From NCBI RefSeq assembly GCF_026151205.1, contig NC_087073.1, forward strand, positions 12,867,578-12,910,836: a stretch of 43,259 nt of DNA, written 5' to 3'. Position numbers and translations under genes: made by a program. Below are positions 33,008 through 42,776 of the stretch, in pieces. The notes beneath the pieces are model-generated. The model saw nothing but the letters and a program-made list of their open reading frames with translations. It was not told the origin of the DNA and ran no database searches. This DNA comes from Bolinopsis microptera. Taxonomy: Eukaryota > Ctenophora > Tentaculata > Lobata > Bolinopsidae. How positions within the stretch are numbered: position 1 is the first letter of the stretch; the number at the start of each line of letters is the position of its first letter.

Positions 33008-33263
33008 GAGGAGCAAAGTGCAAAGAAACTGCCACAAACTGCTACTAACTGCTACTAACTGCTACAATGTACAAACTGGCACTAACTGCCACAAACTGCT
33101 ACTAACTGCTACAAACTGGCACTAACTGCTACAAACTGGCACTGACTGCTACAAACTGCTACAAACTGGCACTAACTGCCAGTTTGTAGCAGTCAGTGCC
33201 AGTTTGTAGCAGTTAGTGCCAGTTTGTAGCAGTTTATGGCAGTTTCTTTGCACTTTGCTCCTC
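33008..33263. mobile_element. foldback element with 11-bp internal repeats
   Basis: Terminal inverted repeats of 26 bp (GAGGAGCAAAGTGCAAAGAA... and its complement) enclose tandem 10-11-bp units of the type CTACTAACTG and CTACAAACTGGCA. On the right side the units appear as the reverse complement (CAGTTTGTAGCAGT). The whole can fold into one long hairpin, with the turn at about 33178. No protein is encoded and no target duplication is clear. Confidence 0.85.
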
Positions 33264-33339
33264 ATGTGTTAATTAATTGAGGGTATAAGTACATTTTAGT
33301 AGCATGCACTATTAGTAGCACTAGCACTATTAAATGGTT

Positions 33340-33430
33340 GTAGGTTTACAACCTACCAGGACGCGCGCCGAGTTGGACTCGTCGACGGTCCAATATATGG
33401 AACAGATATTTTACGAGTATCACCCGTTAA
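33340..33430 (+). repeat. GAGTTGGACTCGTCGAC element, copy B
   Basis: Begins with the hairpin GTAGGTT-TAC-AACCTAC, then CCAGGACGCGCGCCGAGTTG and ends at ATCACCCGTTAA. The outer GGAC and GTCC around the core can also pair. Confidence 0.85.
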
Positions 33431-33623
33431 CGCTTAGCCTAGGCGGTGCACGATAAAAATAAACTTGCTCGGATTTTCAAAATTTTTGTACCATCGTTTT
33501 CTAGAGACTGTGAGTATTATAACTTTTTGATTGTATCCGAAATAATGTGCTGGCCGAAATACGAGCTAAAAACCTATTCAATGGTCAGCGCGCGCGTCTT
33601 ACGGTCGATGGCGCACTGCCTAC

Positions 33624-33792
33624 TTAGCCTGTCATTCCGCCGAATCTCTATTTGGAGGACTTCAACGCGCCGCGCGAACTAGCATTCTTGCTTTGCATCG
33701 AAGCTTCGCAGAGCAACGATCTCGATGGGTTGATATCGTCATCAAAATATTTATATTTATGAACATGATAGCCTGAGGTCCCCAGGTAAATC
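33624..33792 (+). repeat. third copy of the 80-bp repeat, interrupted
   Basis: TTAGCCTGTCATTCCGCCGA (33624 on) and TTTATGAACATGATAGCCTG (about 33755 on) are adjacent in the copy at 32155 but are separated here by about 100 bp of CpG-rich sequence, which looks like an insertion. Confidence 0.75.
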
Positions 33793-34342
33793 TGGCCCGG
33801 CGCGCGCTACTTCGGAGCACTTGCCATCGGGCAACATTTCGAGAAGAAAGCGGCGCGCGCTACTTCGAAGAAATGTAGACGAGTAACATCCGTCAAATCC
33901 GATAATGCTTCTCGCAACCACGATCTTCGTTAGATCGGCAAAATGCGCTACTGGGCCTCGCCGAGCTGCGAAGCTGAAGAATTAACATCGTCAATTGAGC
34001 ATGTCAGGTTAAACATTTAAAACGATCTTATTTGGTTTCAACTTCAAACTTCAAGAAAACAACAATTTCAAAAAAATTACTTGGCACCAGCTTGCCCCAG
34101 TGCCGGGTCCTACAGATGAGCCGGGGACCTCAGCTATTAAGCTTTTGTGTTCATACTTAGAATTAGCTTCATATATAAAGTTAAACACGATTGAAATTGT
34201 TATATTTGTATCACGTTGCGACCCCCACGGTCGTTTCACTATCAACTATGGTGGGGGATCATACAACGTATGACAAATATTTGTTATATTAAGAGGGTTA
34301 GTATTAAATTTGGCATGCTGAACTGTGAACTCTTTTCATTTT

Positions 34343-34556
34343 GTAGGTTTATAACCTACCACATACCAGGACGCGCGCCGAGTTGGACTCGTCGATGTTC
34401 CTAGCTATTTGAAACAAATATTTTACGAGTATCACCCGTTAATTTTCATCGCTTATGCAGTAAACCTTAACGGGTGATACTCGTAAAATATCTGTTCCAT
34501 ATATTGGACCGCGTCGACGAGTCCAACTCGGCGCGCGTCCTGGTAGGTTATAAACC
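34343..34556. repeat. GAGTTGGACTCGTCGAC element, copies C and D as an inverted pair
   Basis: Copy C (34343-34442, +) and copy D (34467-34556, -) face each other across a 24-bp spacer, forming a ~90-bp-arm inverted repeat. D is closer to copy B (it carries CATATATTGGACC) and C is closer to A (it carries TTTGAAACAAATATT), so the pair did not arise by simple inverted duplication of one copy. Confidence 0.85.
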
Positions 34557-35744
34557 AACTAAGTAAACCCCGCTTTTGAAAAATTTCGAAGTTTCAAATT
34601 AGTACAAATTGTAGCGAGATGCGCTACTGTGCCGCGCCGATCTGCGATGAATTGACATTGTCAATTAATAGTACAATATATAGTGATGACAGATGCTTTT
34701 AGGGCAAAACAGTAATACATTCTCCATTCTGCGTGATTAATGTTTTTCGTTTTAAATGACATGTTCACATATCCATGTGTCTACGCGTACTGCGTGACGC
34801 GCTTGTTTCGCGCGCTTCTGCAAGCGAGAGGGCTCTGGTTAGAGCAAAATGATATGCATGAAATCAAAATTTTCAAAAAAATTGGTGCGCCGCGCATATC
34901 TCAATTGACGCGCCGCGCGCTTATTTTGTTTTTTACTGATTTATATTGCACTGTAAAATTGAGCACTACATAAACAACCAGTTGTGTTTAACCCTTTATA
35001 TTTGTTTTCTTTGAATTTTCAGATCTACTTCTTCTCACTTTTTGAATTTTACTCGCGGATCCAAAGCTTTGTGTTTATAGACACACCGATTGAAGATTTA
35101 AATATTAATATGACCAATGAATGTGAAGCTTAGATTACCCTGAAGCGATTATTACTTCGAAGAAATTTGCACAAGTTCTTTAAAACAATCTATATCAAAT
35201 TATGGCAACATTTATATTGAAACTTCAGCATATAAACATAGTTTTTCAGCAAAATATTGTAGGTTCCTAGCAAGTTCTCAACTTTCTGGAGATGGCTCAT
35301 CATACATTGTTCAAGTCCTCTTTTAGAAAACCTGCCAACCTTTCTTGGATTTCATCTTATCTTGGATTTCATCTTATCTTGTTAGGTGCATTTGCCTTAT
35401 TTAGTCAGGATTTAATTTGACCAAAACCCATAATCATGGGTAGAGTGGACCGCTGCCAGTGTCTCTCTTTCCCAAACAAGAAGAAAAGATATTAATTTGA
35501 ATAACCTTCCGCAAATGCAAAATGATACCGAGAATTAAATCGGTCGCTTGCTTTTCCCATTCATTCACGGCTTACGAATTGTAATAAGTTACGATTAATT
35601 GAATCAATCACATGCTGTAAAAATCCCTATGGGTTGCTTTCGGGTAATATTTCGGGGTAAGAGTGGTAGTTAGTGTCCAATTAGCGCTGATGTTTATTGG
35701 GGGGGGGGGGGGTACCACTGTCCATTTTATCCCTGCACAAAAAA
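34557..35744. other. intergenic, no supported gene
   Basis: The left part has CpG-rich motifs (GCGCGC, ACGCGCCGCGCGC) in AT-rich DNA and a second copy of a GCGCTACTG...GCCGA motif also seen near 33946. A run of 14 G lies at 35699-35712. ORFs are short and featureless. Confidence 0.5.
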
Positions 35745-35935
35745 ACTTAAAAAAAGACAAAGACAAAAGGGACAATAGGGACAAAAGGGACAAAAAAGAT
35801 AATAGGGACAAAAAAGACAAAAAAGACGGGGACAAAAAGGACAAAATGGACAAAAAGACAGGGACAAAATGGACAAAATGGACAAAAAGGACAGGGACAA
35901 ACGAGACAAATAGACAGGGACAAAATGGACAGTAA
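35745..35935. repeat. GACAAAAAG-type purine minisatellite
   Basis: Irregular 9-10-bp units (GGGACAAAA, AAAGGACAAAAT), almost all A and G with a single C per unit. The Lys/Asp-rich ORF across it is a repeat artefact. Confidence 0.93.
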
Positions 35936-36652
35936 AGAAAATAAGGTCAATTATCCGTTGAAATGCAAAAAATAAGTTCAGGCACAGTTTCAACAAGCTA
36001 ATAAGTTGGGTAAATTCAGACAGAACAGTAAAGTCAATCTTGGTTATATATCAGCCTTAGTGTACTCACTGTTCAAGACAACTTGGTCTAGTCCGATATG
36101 CCTGCTCACTGATTCACATTTGACGTTTGAGCTGAACTTGCATTGCAAATAACATTCAAAAAGCAAGACAACTAATATTGCGCTGAGGGGATACAGAGGA
36201 AGAGATATAACTACTCTGTTTAGTTCTAGAGCTAGTTATTAGATTGAATATGGATTAAGGGCAGACATTGATGAGACTGATTATCGGGAGTATCTATTAC
36301 AAAATCTTAAAATTCAGAATTATACATTGTTAACAATTTTTTTAAACATATAAAGAATATTCAAACAATATACACATAATATAGCAATGGCCAATTGGCT
36401 GACAAAAGGTCATGGCCTGAACAAACAATTTTTTTTAAATAGTCAAGTGATGCTAAAGCAGAGCACAAATGTGTAATAAGTTAATAGATTAAAAAACTGA
36501 TTCATGTGATGCATTCGCAGAGCACAGATAAAAATACTGATTCAATGATTAAAATTATAGCTGTGAGTGTCAATAAATTACTGTGTCGTAAAAAAAGGAA
36601 CGATGTACACGTGATCTGAGATACCAATATCTCAATATCAAAAGGATAGTGT
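35936..36652. other. intergenic, downstream of the split reading frame
   Basis: AT-rich with no ORF of note. On the minus strand it follows the stop codon of the interrupted ORF and may be its 3' UTR. Confidence 0.5.
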
Positions 36653-36927
36653 CTAGAAACAATCATAGTCCATGGTGGCAGGTATCAAGTTAAACGAAGT
36701 TACACTGACTGGCAATGTATACGATTGCCATCTCCCTCTCTCACCCCTGACCGCTATCAGGGTGCTCCTGAGGATTGAGAATCTAATCCTGGTGCGCATG
36801 TAACACATAATAGCCGCATAGTCTTCTCCTCTCTTCTGGGATAGTTTTTTTGTTAACAATTTCGTTTTGCTAACAGCTCTCTTCGTCTGATGAGCTAGAG
36901 AAGTCGCTGATTTCCGATAGGGTACAG

Positions 36928-36929
<2 letters not shown>
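36653..36929 (-). pseudogene. 3' part of an ORF split by a LINE insertion
   Basis: Minus-strand frame ending at a stop at 36653-36655. It stays open upstream to the LINE poly(A) and contains CYMRTRIRFSILRSTLI and SFNLIPATMDYDCF. If the LINE and one target copy are skipped, the frame continues in phase into 40454-40614 without a stop, giving about 145 codons in total. The conserved-looking RTR..F.ILRS.L...RG.RG stretch recalls C-terminal ends of uncharacterised transposon-associated proteins of aquatic animals, but I cannot name the family. No ATG starts the joined frame, so it is probably a last exon or a fragment. Confidence 0.5.
36919..36929. repeat. LINE target-site duplication, left copy
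   Basis: AGGGTACAGGG directly precedes the poly(T) and recurs at 40443-40453 at the other end of the LINE. Confidence 0.9.
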
Positions 36930-36966
<37 letters not shown>

Positions 36967-37174
36967 AGGCTGGGCCTGGTTGGCCCACGAGAGGATAGCA
37001 TATGGATGCTTTGCCTACCTCTGGGGTATGGCAGTCCTGTGGGAGGATGCCAGCGGAATCAAGATGTGTAATCACGGATGATGGTAAGTGTTGTGGGGTG
37101 TGTTATAGATAAACGGTTAAGTGGTGGTTGAGTGTGGAAGAGAGGGGCGAAACAAGACGGCGTTAAAGTAGTCG

Positions 37175-39790
37175 CTATGTTACACCTGTCTGGTCCAACT
37201 CCTCCGGCACCACTAAGCGTTTAGTGTGGTTTGTAAAGTTGACAATGGTGGAGATGTGTTGGTTGTCGAATATGTCATTGACAGAGAGGTAGTAGTCCCG
37301 GAAATATTGACCTCTTATTTGGGCAATAGCCGGGCACTGTCCGAGAAAGTGTGAGACAGTCTCCTCTCCGTCGCCGCATTTTGGACAAGCACTTGTGTCT
37401 GATTTGTGAATGGTGTGTAGGTGTTTGTTGAGGCCACAATGTCCCGTGATGAGGTGCACTGCAGTTCTGTAATTTTGTCTGTTGTTACTGAGTGTAGTGT
37501 TGAGATTTTTGATGATGTTGATGTTTTTATGTCCAAGTGTCAGTTTAGTGTGTCTGGGACCATTAGTAATCCATGATTCTTGATTAAGTTTTGTGACTTT
37601 GTCGTTGATCAGGCGTTTGATGTAAGATTGTGGAATTGGGCAATTCAAAGTGGATTCACTGGTTGTGCCATTTTTGGCCAGCTCGTCTGCTTTTTCATTA
37701 CCCCACAATCCGATGTGTGCTGCTATCCATCTGATCTCTAAGGTGTTAGTGGATCCGAGTGTATTGAGGGTGTCGTAGCAGTCTCTAGTGGTTCTACTCC
37801 TCGTTGAAGGTGAGGATATAGCTTGAATAGAGGAGAGACTGTCTGACCATATGATGATATGTGTGTTTGTGTAAGTTGATAGATATTTACAAGCTTCGAT
37901 GATGGCAGTGAGTTCAGTTTGATAAACGGTGCAATAATCAGGAAGCTTGAATGATCTTTCATCTAGTGTAGTGTTGTTGTTGTCTGTGGTGATAATATAA
38001 CCGCTACCCGAGTCTGTGCGTGACCCGTCTGTGTAGCAGGTGATGGTTTCACTGGGGATGTTGTCGATGGTGTTTTGGAGTGAGCCTCTATATTCAATGT
38101 TGTCAGCTCCAGGAGTGGTGACCGTGAAGCGTCGTTCAAGCATCATGGTTGGTATAGATAGGTCTCTCTCTGCTTTGGGTGGTATGTTGAGGTCTACCAT
38201 GAATTGTTTGTTGATAGTGGTGTGAGTTGTGATGGTACCTTTTCTGGGGGCGATAGTTTCGAGGGTTAGGCTTCCATATGCTTGAAGCCTGGCTGTGCCC
38301 TTTGCTGCTTCACCTCTCAGGAAAAGTATGATATCTGGAGTGTTAGTGAGGTGGTTCAGTGCGATGAAGGGAGTACTAGGCATGGCACCAGACATCATTC
38401 TCAATGCCAATGCCTGAACTCGTTGGAACTTCCTCGCGTTGGTGTCTGTTTGGGTTGCCCTAATCCATATACTACAGCAGTATGATAGAATAGGTCTGAT
38501 GACAGCGGTGTACATCCATTTGCATGTTTTAGGGCTCATACCCCAAGTGGGGCCGACAGCTCTTCTACATTGCATAAGGGATGCCGTAGCTTTTTTGGTG
38601 GTATTGGTGATATGTTCATTGAAATTGAGCTTGCTGTCGAGGGTCACTCCTAGGAATTTGGCAGATTTGGATAGACCTATAGTGGTGTTACCCACCACCA
38701 CAGGTCTAAGTGTCCATTTCTTATTCCAGGTAAACATGACTATTTGTGTTTTGAGTGCGCTTATGGATAGATCTTTGGTTTGGCACCATTTTTCTATTGT
38801 GTTGATGGTTTTGCGTGTTCTGTTCCAGATGATGTCTAAATCATTCCCCTCCGCTAGAGAAAGCAGATCATCTGCAAAAGCTTGCAGATAACCTGGTATG
38901 TCTCTTGCGGTGTAGGCCAGGAGATCATCGACTACCAGGTTCCAAAGGAAAGGGGAAAGGATGCCACCTTGGGGGCACCCTCTCCGGATCCGAACCCTTT
39001 TCGACTTATCCTTATGATTTAATGTGATGAATCTGTTAGTTACCATGTTGATAATCCATTGTGCTGTGGCCGGGTCCACTTTCGTGGTCTTGATAGCGTC
39101 AGAAATAGCCTTGAAAGAGATATTATCAAAAGCTCCCTCTATATCTAGAAAGACTCCTAAGACATATCCCTTCTTAGCTATCCTGCGCTCGATGGTGTGA
39201 GTAACTTTATGAAGGGCTGCTTCGGTTGAACATCCCTTTTTAAAGCCAAATTGTCGTTTGTTGATGTCTTTAGCGATATTAAGGTCGTGTTGCATATGCC
39301 ACAGTATCACCTTCTCCTGTAGTTTTAACATCACAGGAGAAAGGGTGATAGTGCGAAATGATTTTGGTTGGTTGTAGTCAGTTTTTCCAGGCTTTGGGAG
39401 AAAGATTCCAAGGGATTCTTTCCACAAAGTTGGAATGTGTTGGGTTTCATGATTTTTTGTCATAATGGTTCTGGTGATGTCTTTGATGTGTGTCCAAGCT
39501 TTCTGTATGATGATAGGTTTGAGGGTGTCGGGTCCAGCAGCTTTTAACGGATCAAAGGATTTAAGAGCCTCCTCGATTCTGTCTGGGCTGTAGATGGTAT
39601 TGAGTAAGGTGGTGGTGATTGGTAGAGGTCCAGGTGGAGGCACTGGCGGGTCAGTGACACTATCCTTGAAGTGGGTTTGTGTCATGACCTCCAGTGTCTC
39701 CTCTGCATTTTTGGTGATGTCTCCGTTTGGTTTGTAAACGGCTTCTAGTGTGTGCTTGTTGTCGTTGCAGGATTTCAGAATCTTGTTCAT
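37175..39790 (-). CDS. LINE polymerase: reverse transcriptase, RNase H and zinc knuckle
   Basis: An 871-residue frame from the first ATG. The same phase stays open upstream to about 40195, adding the linker between endonuclease and polymerase (KPPWLTREVEEAQRG). The reverse transcriptase copies element RNA at the nicked target. Its motifs are LPKPGKTDYN (131-140), FLDIEGAFDN with catalytic D216 (214-223), GCPQGGILSP (271-280), FADD with D307/D308 (305-308) and KFLGVTLD (378-385). The RNase H domain has TDGS (D587), E626, SDS (D650) and AHIGLWGNEKADELAK (691-706). A CCHC-type motif follows with C802, C805, H814 and C819. This order of domains fits the RNase H-bearing I/R1/Jockey branch. The truncated 5' end and one frameshift mean the element is probably dead. 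Confidence 0.92.
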   Translation of the reverse strand: MNKILKSCNDNKHTLEAVYKPNGDITKNAEETLEVMTQTHFKDSVTDPPVPPPGPLPITTTLLNTIYSPDRIEEALKSFDPLKAAGPDTLKPIIIQKAWTHIKDITRTIMTKNHETQHIPTLWKESLGIFLPKPGKTDYNQPKSFRTITLSPVMLKLQEKVILWHMQHDLNIAKDINKRQFGFKKGCSTEAALHKVTHTIERRIAKKGYVLGVFLDIEGAFDNISFKAISDAIKTTKVDPATAQWIINMVTNRFITLNHKDKSKRVRIRRGCPQGGILSPFLWNLVVDDLLAYTARDIPGYLQAFADDLLSLAEGNDLDIIWNRTRKTINTIEKWCQTKDLSISALKTQIVMFTWNKKWTLRPVVVGNTTIGLSKSAKFLGVTLDSKLNFNEHITNTTKKATASLMQCRRAVGPTWGMSPKTCKWMYTAVIRPILSYCCSIWIRATQTDTNARKFQRVQALALRMMSGAMPSTPFIALNHLTNTPDIILFLRGEAAKGTARLQAYGSLTLETIAPRKGTITTHTTINKQFMVDLNIPPKAERDLSIPTMMLERRFTVTTPGADNIEYRGSLQNTIDNIPSETITCYTDGSRTDSGSGYIITTDNNNTTLDERSFKLPDYCTVYQTELTAIIEACKYLSTYTNTHIIIWSDSLSSIQAISSPSTRSRTTRDCYDTLNTLGSTNTLEIRWIAAHIGLWGNEKADELAKNGTTSESTLNCPIPQSYIKRLINDKVTKLNQESWITNGPRHTKLTLGHKNINIIKNLNTTLSNNRQNYRTAVHLITGHCGLNKHLHTIHKSDTSACPKCGDGEETVSHFLGQCPAIAQIRGQYFRDYYLSVNDIFDNQHISTIVNFTNHTKRLVVPEELDQTGVT

Positions 39791-40071
39791 CCTTCCGGAT
39801 TCCTTAACAGACTCTGTTTCCTGACAAAAAGTTCTCCAGGCATTACGCTGGGAGTTGGATATAAGTCTGTTGTATTGTTTGTTGCTCTCTCTAAGAGCGA
39901 GCCACAGGGCATCAGTTTTCTTTTTTCGGGCTGTAATCAGTTTTTGTCTTATTCCCCTCTGTGCTTCCTCTACTTCTCGAGTTAGCCAGGGGGGTTTGCG
40001 GACGGAACTTGAGATGTAAGTAATGGGGCATGCCTCCTCGAAGGCTTCCTTAAGTGCAGTATTGATGATGT

Positions 40072-40442
40072 CTATATTGTGATCAATTTCGGTCGTAGTG
40101 TTGATTTGTGTGTTGTTAAGGTTGGGGTTATTCGATAGGATCTCATCAAATCTGTCCCAGTCAGTGTTTTGACTAGTCGGATCTGTTTGGGTTCCTTCTT
40201 TGGCCCTGTAGTTATGTCGAACATAATATAGCGATGGTCAGAGTTGGAGTAGAGGTCACTAACATGCCAATTGCTAATGAGGTCTCCTCCCAACTGGTTT
40301 GTTATTGTAAGATCGATAATTGAATTGTGGCCTCGAGAGTTGAGGAAGGTTGGGGATGATCCTTTGTTGGCACATGACAGCCCTAGGGAGGAGAGAAAGT
40401 CAAGTAGCTCCTCTCCCCTCGTATTGCATGTCTTGTTCCCCC
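40072..40442 (-). pseudogene. truncated APE-type endonuclease domain of the LINE
   Basis: Minus-strand frame from 40442 encoding WGNKTCNTRGEELLDFL, NSIIDLTITNQLGG and NSDHRYIMFDI. These are the C-terminal motifs of apurinic-like endonucleases (N.RG..L..F, SIIDLT, SDH..I.F.I) that nick target DNA. The catalytic N-terminal half is missing. The frame runs out of phase with the polymerase frame around 40190-40235, so one single-base frameshift separates them. Confidence 0.8.
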
Positions 40443-40453
40443 AGGGTACAGGG
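40443..40453. repeat. LINE target-site duplication, right copy
   Basis: AGGGTACAGGG at the truncated 5' end of the LINE, also repeated in tandem units 2 and 3. Confidence 0.9.
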
Positions 40454-40614
40454 TGTCGATTCTTTATGCTTCCTGTGTCTGAGGAAGCGTTCCTTCTTGT
40501 TCCACAGTTGTTTACATTTAGCTTCTTTTTCAGCTGTGTTTTTCTGTCATAAGTTTTTGTAAGTAATTGTGTGGGTCTGGGTATCTGCTTCTGGCCGCTA
40601 TGAGCGTTATGATA
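40454..40614 (-). pseudogene. 5' part of the ORF split by the LINE
   Basis: The minus-strand frame is open from just after a TAA at 40617-40615 to the LINE target site, in phase with 36929-36653. It encodes IPRPTQLLTKTYDRKTQLKK followed by a Lys/Asn/Ser-rich stretch. The sequence CATAACGCTCATAG at its start could be a splice acceptor. The fragment is repeated in tandem units 2 and 3 (41357-41517 and 42260-42420). Confidence 0.45.
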
Positions 40615-42776
40615 TTAAAAGATGATGACTTTTTTGATATTAATCCTGGACCAGGCAAAAGTCCTGCTCACATTGGGAGGTTCGCTAAGTTTCTCGATGT
40701 AATTCGACTTATATGACCCTAAATAACATAATTGACTCGGGTACACTTTTTCACCAGTGGGGCATTTCTCAGAATCACGCCCTTTTTGACCGCACCCATA
40801 TCGCGACCCCCACTATAAATTATCTCGGCTTCTGATTGAGATACAGACCTCAGCCATGAACCAAAATGTGCCTAAGATGCATGTTTATATTAGTGCTATG
40901 AAGATACTTAAGGCCTAAGAGACTTAGTTTTTAAGAAATCGCCAAAAATCCGATTTAGTATACTAGCAGTCTCGAGAGTAACAATTATCACACTTATTTC
41001 AAGATATCTCCGCTTCTGATTGGAGCTAAGCGCTCATCTTGGGCATTAAAATGGTCAGAATCATCATATTGAGTGGGGTAGAGCATGGTTTTAAAGTCTT
41101 CAGACTTTAGGTTGTTGAGTTATTAGGTCAGATCCCATTTTTACGCTTGGAGTAGAGGTCACTAACATGCCAATTGCTAATGAGGTCTCCTCCCAACTGG
41201 TTTGTTATTGTAAGATCGATAATTGAATTGTGGCCTCGAGAGTTGAGGAAGGTTGGGGATGATCCTTTGTTGGCACATGACAGCCCTAGGGAGGAGAGAA
41301 AGTCAAGTAGCTCCTCTCCCCTCGTATTGCATGTCTTGTTCCCCCAGGGTACAGGGTGTCGATTCTTTATGCTTCCTGTGTCTGAGGAAGCGTTCCTTCT
41401 TGTTCCACAGTTGTTTACATTTAGCTTCTTTTTCAGCTGTGTTTTTCTGTCATAAGTTTTTGTAAGTAATTGTGTGGGTCTGGGTATCTGCTTCTGGCCG
41501 CTATGAGCGTTATGATATTAAAAGATGATGACTTTTTTGATATTAATCCTGGACCAGGCAAAAGTCCTGCTCACATTGGGAGGTTCGCTAAGTTTCTCGA
41601 TGTAATTCGACTTATATGACCCTAAATAACATAATTGACTCGGGTACACTTTTTCACCAGTGGGGCATTTCTCAGAATCACGCCCTTTTTGACCGCACCC
41701 ATATCGCGACCCCCACTATAAATTATCTCGGCTTCTGATTGAGATACAGACCTCAGCCATGAACCAAAATGTGCCTAAGATGCATGTTTATATTAGTGCT
41801 ATGAAGATACTTAAGGCCTAAGAGACTTAGTTTTTGAGAAATCGCCAAAAATCCGATTTACTATACTAGCAGTCTCGAGAGTAACAATTATCACACTTAT
41901 TTCAAGATATCTCCGCTTCTGATTGGAGCTAAGCGCTCATCTTGGGCATTAAAATGGTCAGAATCATCATATTGAGTGGGGTAGAGCATGGTTTTAAAGT
42001 CTTCAGACTTTAGGTTGTTGAGTTATTAGGTCAGATCCCATTTTTACGCTTGGAGTAGAGGTCACTAACATGCCAATTGCTAATGAGGTCTCCTCCCAAC
42101 TGGTTTGTTATTGTAAGATCGATAATTGAATTGTGGCCTCGAGAGTTGAGGAAGGTTGGGGATGATCCTTTGTTGGCACATGACAGCCCTAGGGAGGAGA
42201 GAAAGTCAAGTAGCTCCTCTCCCCTCGTATTGCATGTCTTGTTCCCCCAGGGTACAGGGTGTCGATTCTTTATGCTTCCTGTGTCTGAGGAAGCGTTCCT
42301 TCTTGTTCCACAGTTGTTTACATTTAGCTTCTTTTTCAGCTGTGTTTTTCTGTCATAAGTTTTTGTAAGTAATTGTGTGGGTCTGGGTATCTGCTTCTGG
42401 CCGCTATGAGCGTTATGATATTAAAAGATGATGACTTTTTTGATATTAATCCTGGACCAGGCAAAAGTCCTGCTCACATTGGGAGGTTCGCTAAGTTTCT
42501 CGATGTAATTCGACTTATATGACCCTAAATAACATAATTGACTCGGGTACACTTTTTCACCAGTGGGGCATTTCTCAGAATCACGCCCTTTTTGACCGCA
42601 CCCATATCGCGACCCCCACTATAAATTATCTCGGCTTCTGATTGAGATACAGACCTCAGCCATGAACCAAAATGTGCCTAAGATGCATGTTTATATTAGT
42701 GCTATGAAGATACTTAAGGCCTAAGAGACTTAGTTTTTGAGAAATCGCCAAAAATCCGATTTACTATACTAGCAGT

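Larger units (their letters stand above)
36930..40442 (-). mobile_element. 5'-truncated LINE (Jockey/I/R1 group)
   Basis: A 3,513-bp non-LTR retrotransposon on the minus strand. It has a 31-nt poly(A) (poly(T) at 36930-36960), a ~214-bp 3' UTR, a polymerase ORF and the C-terminal half of an APE-type endonuclease. It is flanked by an 11-bp target duplication, AGGGTACAGGG. The 5' end is truncated inside the endonuclease domain, as is typical of target-primed reverse transcription that stops early. The long intact ORF and pure poly(A) point to recent insertion. Confidence 0.93.

Noticed and set aside
35608-35996. Lys/Asp-rich plus-strand and Phe/Leu-rich minus-strand ORFs
   Set aside because: They are translations of the GACAAAAAG-type minisatellite in different frames.
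40640-40720. Plus-strand INPGPGKSP-like peptide resembling LINE N-terminal motifs
   Set aside because: It is too short, has no adjoining endonuclease sequence on that strand and is soon followed by a stop.
40271-42368. Three identical 93- and 70-codon plus-strand ORFs
   Set aside because: They are antisense to the LINE endonuclease fragment and recur only because of the 903-bp tandem units.
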